In this document: positions 1 through 5,157 of the stretch, piece after piece
Position numbering within the stretch: position 1 is the first letter of the stretch
Layout: each line of letters starts with the position of its first letter
From: Oscillospiraceae bacterium
Lineage (GTDB): Bacteria > Bacillota > Clostridia > Oscillospirales > Ruminococcaceae
Direction: 5' to 3'
DNA: 6,752 nt
NCBI GenBank assembly: GCA_017483405.1
Contig: JAFUWP010000114.1
Location: 1-6,752, forward strand
Made by a program: the position numbers and the translations under genes
Notes under the pieces: generated by a model
Seen by the model: only the letters and a program-made list of their open reading frames with translations
The model's database searches: none
What the model was told of the DNA's origin: nothing

Positions 1-2
1 CT

Positions 3-1091
3 GTTGCATCTCTTCAATATGTGGGATATAATCTTGAAGATTACAGCGACTTATGGGATAAAGCCGTTTTCAAGCCGAAGAAAGAAGACAGAGAACGCCT
101 TATGAGCAGTATCAAAACGCTGAATCAGAGGGAAAATCCGCTTTCTGTTCTGGATACTGACAGTCTGCTGAGATATTTTGCAGTTCATAACTTTGTGAAT
201 AACTATGATGGTTATACCAGCATGTTTGTGCATAACTTTTATCTGCATGAAAAAGACGGGATTCTGTCGATGATTCCGTGGGATTATAATCTTGCATTTG
301 GTTCATTCAATTATGAATCGGCGGTTTCGAGCGTGATTGACAGAGAGTTCTTCGATGGCATTCCGGATAAGGGAAACGCTATGAGCACCGAACAGAGCAT
401 GATTAATTATCCGATAGATACGCCTCTCTACAGCGTGGAGATGCAGGACAGACCGCTTGTCAATGTACTGTTCAGCAATCCGGAGACACTGGAGCAATAT
501 CATGACATTCTGGATGAAATGCTGAAAACCTGTTTTGAGAACGGAACTTATGAAAAATTATATCAGCAGGCTTACGAACAGATTCGCCCTTATGTGGAAA
601 AAAATCTGACATTCTACACGGCGGAGCAATTCGAGAGCGGTACAAAGGCGATGGAATATTATCTGACCTACCGTGCGGAAAGTGTCAGAGGACAGCTCAG
701 AGGAGAAATCCCCTCGACAGCGGACGGTCAGAAAGCCCATCCGGAAACGCTGATTCAGCCGGATGGCCTGAACTTAACGGATTTAGCTGATTTCGGTGCA
801 TTAGTTCCCTTTTTGAATAAAGATTTACTCTCCAAAGTACTGAATACATTTTTAGGAAATCAATTCACGTACAATACTCTTGGTGCAGTCGAAGCGATTC
901 ATTACTATGCAGACCATCCGGCGAAGCTCGCAAAGAAATTGCCCGTTCTGATGCAGATTCCGGAAATCCGGAGCGCAGTCATGCAGAAAATCGCACCGTA
1001 TCTGTTAATTTTCGTTCTGTTTATTATTCTGATAATTGTAATACGTTTTCTGCTGAAAAAACAGCGCAGAAACAAAAAAGCTGTTTCTTGA
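3..1091 (+). CDS. CotH-family protein kinase-like protein, 3' part (5'-truncated by window edge), C-terminal membrane anchor
   Basis: The frame is open from base 3 and upstream of the GTG at 21, so the gene begins outside the window; the codons before 21 (ASLQY) fit the CotH family pattern and 21 should not be taken as the start. CotH proteins are atypical kinases; Bacillus CotH phosphorylates spore-coat proteins, and many Clostridia carry non-spore CotH-like surface proteins. The recognisable CotH core here is the NNYDGY segment (198-215), then HNFYL, and the WDYNLAFG motif (tgg at 279), which matches the family's metal-binding D-containing motif. A long helical region follows. The end is a hydrophobic segment (APYLLIFVLFIILIIVIRFL) and a basic tail (KKQRRNKK), so the catalytic part probably lies outside the membrane and the tail inside. 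The N-terminal part of the kinase fold is missing from view. A hairpin separates it from the downstream operon, so it is probably a separate transcript. Family assignment is firm; the substrate is unknown. Confidence 0.85.
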   Translation, partial: VASLQYVGYNLEDYSDLWDKAVFKPKKEDRERLMSSIKTLNQRENPLSVLDTDSLLRYFAVHNFVNNYDGYTSMFVHNFYLHEKDGILSMIPWDYNLAFGSFNYESAVSSVIDREFFDGIPDKGNAMSTEQSMINYPIDTPLYSVEMQDRPLVNVLFSNPETLEQYHDILDEMLKTCFENGTYEKLYQQAYEQIRPYVEKNLTFYTAEQFESGTKAMEYYLTYRAESVRGQLRGEIPSTADGQKAHPETLIQPDGLNLTDLADFGALVPFLNKDLLSKVLNTFLGNQFTYNTLGAVEAIHYYADHPAKLAKKLPVLMQIPEIRSAVMQKIAPYLLIFVLFIILIIVIRFLLKKQRRNKKAVS

Positions 1092-1098
1092 ATATGCC

Positions 1099-1142
1099 GA
1101 TAATCCGTCATTTCCGGAACATTCCGGAAGTGACGGATTATC
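1099..1142 (+). terminator. Long hairpin downstream of the CotH-like gene, probable terminator
   Basis: The arms 1099-1117 and 1124-1142 form a 19-bp stem with a single G-U wobble and a 6-nt loop. The hairpin starts 7 nt after the CotH stop codon. The tract after it (CCTTTGTG) is only weakly T-rich, so it is either an imperfect intrinsic terminator or an mRNA 3'-end stabilising structure. It separates the CotH-like gene from the promoter at 1195. Confidence 0.6.
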
Positions 1143-1194
1143 CTTTGTGAACAGTTCTTAAAATATATGAAATTTTTTCGACACATATTATTTA

Positions 1195-1223
1195 TTGACA
1201 TAAACCATAATTTATGCTATAAT
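1195..1223 (+). promoter_or_regulatory. Consensus sigma-A promoter with extended -10
   Basis: A perfect -35 TTGACA (1195-1200) is followed by a 17-bp spacer and a perfect -10 TATAAT (1218-1223) carrying the TGn extension (TG at 1215-1216). Transcription should start near 1230, leaving a leader of about 65 nt before the ATG at 1296. The 50 bp upstream are strongly A+T-rich (for example AAATTTTTT near 1170) and could act as an UP-like element. This is the only strong promoter I see in the window, and it precedes five closely spaced genes. The intergenic space 1092-1295 holds the hairpin, this promoter and the leader only. Confidence 0.85.
1199..1216. promoter_or_regulatory. Possible operator: CATAA direct and inverted repeats inside the promoter spacer
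   Basis: CATAA occurs at 1199-1203 and 1206-1210, and its inverse TTATG at 1212-1216. The last two form a perfect 5-1-5 palindrome; the outer pair also gives CATAAA-N6-TTTATG. The cluster overlaps the last bases of the -35 and the TGn extension, so a protein bound here would block RNA polymerase. Such A+T-rich symmetry can arise by chance, and no binding protein can be named. Confidence 0.3.
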
Positions 1224-1295
1224 GTAAATAATACAGACCATTTTGACAAATATCTGATTTTTTCAGGATAAATCTACCGGAAAGAAGGGATTCCC

Positions 1296-2078
1296 ATGCA
1301 GGATATATCACACATCACTACAGTCGGCGGACTGCGCGCCATCGAACTGCAATATCGGGTTATAAGGCATATCGCGACCGGCGAAGCAACTTTCTTTCAG
1401 GCGAGAACCCAGCTCAACACCCCTGGAATGGGCACACTCATGCCGGAAAATTTTCGGGAAATCGCGGACTTGTCCTCGCAGTCAACGGACTTGTTTCTGC
1501 TGGAACTGATGCAGGCAATTCAGGCACATCAGAAATTTGTCGCCCGTGAGGTGAATTTTGAATGGCTTGCCCTGTATATGCCGGTGCATTATCTTCAGCA
1601 GATTGCCTGCGACAGAATCCTGATGGAAAACTGCCGGAAATATGACCTGATGTATAATCGTCTCTGTTTTGCCCTGCCTGGCCGTCTTCTTCTGGAAAAT
1701 GACGGTATCGCATCGAGAACCATCCGTATCCTGCACGGCTACGGCTTTCATTTCATGATAACGGGGTTCGGTGCGCAGAACTGCCCTATTATGAGGCTGA
1801 CGGATTTTCCTGTTGATTATGTGATGCTCAGTCCGGAACTGACCTATTATCTCAGCCGTGACAACCGCTCGCATAGTGCAGTAGGGGCAGTGGTGAATTT
1901 TATCAATGAAATCGGGGCTGTTCCGATTGCCGATGGTGTTACAGAAAGCCATCAGGCTGAAATCTTCTACGAGTTTGGCTGTCCTTACTGTGCAGGCAGA
2001 CTCGCCGGAAAGTATCTGCCTGAAAGTGACATCCGGAATAAAAATACAACTTCTGATGAGAACGGAGAATCAATGTGA
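1296..2078 (+). CDS. Degenerate (catalytically inactive) EAL-domain protein
   Basis: This 260-aa soluble protein aligns by eye over its length with the EAL fold of c-di-GMP phosphodiesterases. Landmarks are PENF after the first strand, the FG of the DDFG loop, the PVDY strand, the DGV of the AEGVE motif and a GCPYCAGRLAGKYLP end that matches the usual GCd-x-x-QGy-x-x-xP. The catalytic positions are changed: EAL reads QAR (residues 35-37), the Asn of VNLS appears as Tyr, the ELTE glutamates are absent (ALPG), DDFG reads TGFG (156-159), the active-site Lys of KID is Met177, and AEGVE carries Asp213 in place of Glu. It should therefore not hydrolyse c-di-GMP but may bind it or act as a scaffold, as known for other degenerate EAL proteins. 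There is no membrane segment and no GGDEF or receiver domain. The ATG at 1296 has GAAGGG six nt upstream. It is the first gene of the operon and overlaps the next by 4 nt, suggesting coupled translation. Confidence 0.8.
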   Translation: MQDISHITTVGGLRAIELQYRVIRHIATGEATFFQARTQLNTPGMGTLMPENFREIADLSSQSTDLFLLELMQAIQAHQKFVAREVNFEWLALYMPVHYLQQIACDRILMENCRKYDLMYNRLCFALPGRLLLENDGIASRTIRILHGYGFHFMITGFGAQNCPIMRLTDFPVDYVMLSPELTYYLSRDNRSHSAVGAVVNFINEIGAVPIADGVTESHQAEIFYEFGCPYCAGRLAGKYLPESDIRNKNTTSDENGESM

Positions 2079-2788
2079 GCGAAGATATTCGTGATATTCT
2101 GGAATTAAGACGTACCGCGAAAGAAACCAAACGATATGTTGTTGTCATGCGCGTGATGGGACTGCTTGTCATCATCCTGACTGCGATTGTGGCAATTGCT
2201 TATGCAATTTCTTATTTTTATGATAAATTCGGAAGCTTTACCGTGCGTATTGACAAATATGATATGGTAAGGCAGGGGCTCACTTTGTCTGAAACGCCTG
2301 ACTATGATATAGCCAATGCCCGTCTGGATGCCGAAATTGTCCATGATATGACCAATATCAGCGGTGAAGACCTGCCCCCCAATATCGACATGATTAACGG
2401 CGCACATAACGGAGAAAGCTATATCGCTTACACGTTTTACTTAATCAATTCCGGTGATGATACGATTACTTATACCGGAGAAATGACCATCGAAAACGTG
2501 ACTCAAAATGTAGATGAAGCCATCCGGATTGCCGTTTACAAGAACGGTGAGAAAACAGTCTACGGAAAAACCAAATCCAACGGAAAAGGCAAAGAAAGTG
2601 ACTGCGACAGTGAATTCACCTCCTCCACGATTGTGATGACGACCAGTCATGAAAAATTCGAGTCCAAAGCGAAAGATAAATTCACAATTGTTATCTGGCT
2701 GGAAGGCAATGACCCTGACTGTGTAGATGACATCATCGGCGGGACGCTGAAACTCGGTATGGATTTCCGTATTACGGAATCAACATAA
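2075..2788 (+). CDS. Single-pass exported protein, possible TasA/camelysin-like substrate of the adjacent SipW-type peptidase
   Basis: The 237-aa protein has a charged cytosolic N-terminus (residues 1-20), one strongly hydrophobic segment (about 22-48) and a polar outside domain of about 185 residues with alternating strand-like stretches (FTVRID, IAYTFYLINSGDDTITYTG, IRIAVYKNG, FTIVIWLEG, LKLGMDFRI). The motif of a soft extracellular beta-sandwich, including the NSGDD turn, recalls TasA/CalY-type proteins, which SipW peptidases process. The family match is by feel and context, not by a decisive motif. A possible cleavage site is A-Y-A at 42-44; otherwise it may remain anchored. Two cysteines (177 and 216) in the outside domain could form a disulfide. 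The start is GTG at 2075 with GGAG (2064-2067) 7 nt upstream, overlapping the previous stop (GTGA). The peptidase gene follows after a short gap, supporting a substrate-processing relationship. It could also be a membrane sensor unrelated to TasA. Confidence 0.65.
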   Translation: MSEDIRDILELRRTAKETKRYVVVMRVMGLLVIILTAIVAIAYAISYFYDKFGSFTVRIDKYDMVRQGLTLSETPDYDIANARLDAEIVHDMTNISGEDLPPNIDMINGAHNGESYIAYTFYLINSGDDTITYTGEMTIENVTQNVDEAIRIAVYKNGEKTVYGKTKSNGKGKESDCDSEFTSSTIVMTTSHEKFESKAKDKFTIVIWLEGNDPDCVDDIIGGTLKLGMDFRITEST

Positions 2789-2806
2789 AAAATATTTATT
2801 TAAGTC

Positions 2807-2812
2807 AAGGAG
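2807..2812 (+). promoter_or_regulatory. Ribosome binding site AAGGAG that bears on the signal peptidase start
   Basis: AAGGAG ends only 2 nt before the ATG at 2815, too close for normal initiation, and 11 nt before the ATG at 2824, which is at the long end of the usual range. This favours 2824, whose product begins MKKVLKT, a typical signal-peptidase N-terminus. Confidence 0.6.
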
Positions 2813-2823
2813 ATATGAGAGAA

Positions 2824-3513
2824 ATGAAGAAAGTTCTGAAAACAATTGCCAATGTGCTTTCATGGGCGATTCTTGCCTTTGTGCTGTTGATTACGATTCT
2901 TGTCTTTTCATCGGGACGGAATAACGGCGTTGCGAACCTGTTCGGCTATATTCCGCTGACGGTGGAATCTGATTCCATGCTTCCGACCTTCGCGCAGGGA
3001 GATTTGATTATCTGCAAGGAAATTGATGACCTGAATTCCCTGAAGGAAAATGATGTCATTACCTTCTGGACGATTATAGACGGCCAGAAAGTCAAGAACA
3101 CCCATAGAATCATAGAAATCAACGAATTTGAAAGCACCAGAAGTTTTGTTACCCGTGGTGACAACAACTCTCTCAATGACGATATGCCGGCCTATGCCGG
3201 CGACCTTATCGGCAAATGGACGGAAGTCAAAATCTCCGGTATGGGTAAAGTAATGAACTTTCTGCGTACCAAAACCGGCTTTTTTATCTGTATTCTCATC
3301 CCGATGGCGATTTTCTTCCTGTTTGAACTGTATAAGTTTATTGTCGTACTGATTGAAATCAAGCGTCCGGCCGCTCCGGAAATTGATGAGGAAGAAATCA
3401 AACGCCGCGCAATTGAAGAATATCTCGCCGAACAGAAGAAAAATGCTTCTTCCGGCGCAACTACGCCATCCGAAACAGAGGCTTCTGAAACATCAGAAAG
3501 CACGAAAACATAA
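2824..3513 (+). CDS. Signal peptidase I, SipW / ER (His-type) family, with C-terminal cytosolic tail
   Basis: This membrane serine protease removes signal peptides from exported proteins. From the start at 2824 it is 229 aa (232 from the alternative ATG at 2815). An N-terminal membrane segment (about residues 9-30) is followed by the catalytic box with SDSMLPTF, nucleophile Ser51 (codon 2974). The general-base position has His94 in NTHRI, not Lys, which marks the SipW/archaeal/ER type. TRGDNN with Asp113 and the following DD-x-P match the conserved acidic box. A second membrane segment lies near 150-178, then a cytosolic tail with a charged helix (EEEIKRRAIEEYLAEQKK) and a Ser/Thr/Glu-rich end. 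SipW peptidases often sit beside the few proteins they cut, as with TasA and TapA in Bacillus. Here the likely substrate is the upstream single-pass protein. The membrane ATPase gene begins 12 nt after the stop. Family assignment is firm; substrate identity is inferred. Confidence 0.9.
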   Translation: MKKVLKTIANVLSWAILAFVLLITILVFSSGRNNGVANLFGYIPLTVESDSMLPTFAQGDLIICKEIDDLNSLKENDVITFWTIIDGQKVKNTHRIIEINEFESTRSFVTRGDNNSLNDDMPAYAGDLIGKWTEVKISGMGKVMNFLRTKTGFFICILIPMAIFFLFELYKFIVVLIEIKRPAAPEIDEEEIKRRAIEEYLAEQKKNASSGATTPSETEASETSESTKT

Positions 3514-3525
3514 CAGGAGCAGTTT

Positions 3526-5115
3526 ATGAATAATTTTCTGAAATGGTTTTTTGCCTTTATTACTGCGATGCTTCAGGGATTCGGTGAAATTTTCATCGGA
3601 TTCGGACGAGGCATCAAGCAGGTATTCAACATACCGAGTTATGTGACAATGTTCCGGAGTTACTGCGGAAGTTTTTCGGTCGTAGAATGGATATGTGCAG
3701 TTCTGGCGATTATCATTGTCGCTGGGATTTATGTCCTGCTGGGGTTCATGCTGGTGCTGGCAGTGCGGAAATATCTTCGTTTCCGGCACTCGATTGTGAG
3801 CAATGAAGATTTGCTGGAAGAAATTTCCCTTCTGCAACAGCGTGTGATGAAGCTGATGAAGGAAAAAGATGAAATCATGGCTCTGAAAGTTACTCAGATG
3901 GGGCTTTCGCCTTCCGGTGTACTTTCTACAGCAGGAGGAACTGTTTCAGAAACCGCTTTCGGCGAACAGCAGAACGGCGAGGGTGCGCCTGTTACTGTTC
4001 CGGCACTTGCCGAGGACGGTGTGATTCAGACGACCGAACAGCGATTCTCAAAACTCATGGAAGTGGACAGTTTCTATAAAAATTATGAACCGCCGGAATA
4101 TGACAATTCCGTCACGCTGGAAGAATTTGTCGAGCGTTATCGCAATTTTGCATGTTCGCGGATGCATCTGTATTATGACCATAAGACAATCAGACTGTTT
4201 CTGGCCGGCATGGCCTCTACCAAGCTGATTATCCTACAGGGTATCTCCGGTACTGGTAAGACTTCCCTTCCCTATTCTCTGGGTAAATTCTTACAGATGG
4301 ATACTACCATTGCATCCGTACAGCCTTCATGGAGAGACAGAACGGAATTATTCGGTTATTTCAACGAATTTACGAAAAGTTTCAATGAAACCGAAGTTCT
4401 CAAACGAATTTATTCTTCCAGTTATAACAATGATATTAATTTTATCCTGCTCGATGAAATGAACATCGCCCGTGTCGAATACTATTTCGCAGAAATGCTC
4501 TCCATTCTGGAAATGCCGAACGCGGATGAATGGGCACTCGACATTGTGCCGAACGTCTGGAGCACTGACCCTGTCAAGCTTGACAGAGGGAAAATCGTCA
4601 TTCCGCAGAATATCTGGTATATCGGCACAGCGAACAACGATGACTCGACTTATGCTATCTCCGATAAGGTCTATGACCGTGCCCAGCCGATTAACCTCGA
4701 TACGAAAGGCGTGGCCTTCGATGCGCCTGATACGCCTCCGATGAATCTCGGTTATGACCATCTGCATGAACTCTTTGAAGAAGCGTTCAAGCTGTATCCG
4801 ATTTCACAGGAAAATCTGAAAAAAATTCAACAGCTCGACTTATGGGTTATCGAAAAGCTCAGAGTTGCTTTCGGTAACCGTATTCTGAAACAGATGGGTC
4901 TGTTTGTTCCGGTTTATGTCGCCTGCGGCGGCGATGAACTGGATGGCATTGATTATGTTCTTGCCACTAAAATTTTCCGTAAGTTTGAATCTCTCAATCT
5001 GGCGATGCTCCGCGAAGAACTCAAGGAATTATGTACCTATCTGACAAAGCTGTTCGGCAAGAATTCCATGCATGAATCTATTGCCTATCTGGAACGTCTT
5101 CAGAAACTATTTTAA
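3526..5115 (+). CDS. Membrane-anchored McrB-type AAA+ ATPase/GTPase
   Basis: The 529-aa protein begins with a hydrophobic, Gly/Phe-rich stretch (residues 3-30, with GFGEIFIGFGRG) and a clear membrane helix (about 53-80), followed by RKYLRFRH; by the positive-inside rule the rest is cytosolic. A likely coiled coil (93-119) and a low-complexity linker (about 120-175) lead to the AAA+ core. Walker A is GISGTGKTS (239-247; Lys245), Walker B is FILLDEMN (306-313; Asp310, Glu311) running into IARVEYYFAEML, which is characteristic of McrB-like proteins. The sensor-1 strand reads WYIGTANNDD (364-373), where N370-x-x-D373 matches the McrB MNxxD signature. SDKVYDRA (379-386) supplies a probable arginine finger, Arg385. 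The C-terminal lid (GNRILKQM ... ATKIFRKFE) also fits. McrB hexamers drive an McrC-type partner; here the next gene is the candidate partner. CAGGAG (3514-3519) lies 6 nt before the ATG. The usual McrB N-terminal DNA-binding domain is absent, replaced by the membrane anchor. MoxR proteins are a less likely alternative. Confidence 0.85.
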   Translation: MNNFLKWFFAFITAMLQGFGEIFIGFGRGIKQVFNIPSYVTMFRSYCGSFSVVEWICAVLAIIIVAGIYVLLGFMLVLAVRKYLRFRHSIVSNEDLLEEISLLQQRVMKLMKEKDEIMALKVTQMGLSPSGVLSTAGGTVSETAFGEQQNGEGAPVTVPALAEDGVIQTTEQRFSKLMEVDSFYKNYEPPEYDNSVTLEEFVERYRNFACSRMHLYYDHKTIRLFLAGMASTKLIILQGISGTGKTSLPYSLGKFLQMDTTIASVQPSWRDRTELFGYFNEFTKSFNETEVLKRIYSSSYNNDINFILLDEMNIARVEYYFAEMLSILEMPNADEWALDIVPNVWSTDPVKLDRGKIVIPQNIWYIGTANNDDSTYAISDKVYDRAQPINLDTKGVAFDAPDTPPMNLGYDHLHELFEEAFKLYPISQENLKKIQQLDLWVIEKLRVAFGNRILKQMGLFVPVYVACGGDELDGIDYVLATKIFRKFESLNLAMLREELKELCTYLTKLFGKNSMHESIAYLERLQKLF

Positions 5116-5144
5116 CAGTATTATAATAAGTATCAAGCAAAGGC

Positions 5145-5149
5145 AGGTG
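5145..5149 (+). promoter_or_regulatory. Ribosome binding site AGGTG supporting a TTG start at 5158
   Basis: AGGTG (followed by A) lies 8 nt before TTG 5158. The frame has no ATG until 5515, so this site decides whether the acidic N-terminal region is translated. Clean open frame and matching residue composition from 5158 onwards support the TTG. Confidence 0.65.
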
Positions 5150-5157
5150 AAACTGAT

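Noticed and set aside
1230..1295. c-di-GMP riboswitch in the leader before the pseudo-EAL gene
   Set aside because: The leader is only about 65 nt and shows just a weak short stem around 1254-1265 with a T-rich loop; no riboswitch core is recognisable.
2789..2823. Internal terminator or promoter in the A+T-rich gap before the signal peptidase gene
   Set aside because: AAATATTTATTT has no stable GC stem, and there is no paired -35/-10; the gap is short and fits a simple intra-operon spacer.
4348..4767. Minus-strand open frame of 139 codons
   Set aside because: It lies opposite the AAA+ core, including the Walker B and sensor motifs, which fully explain the sequence.
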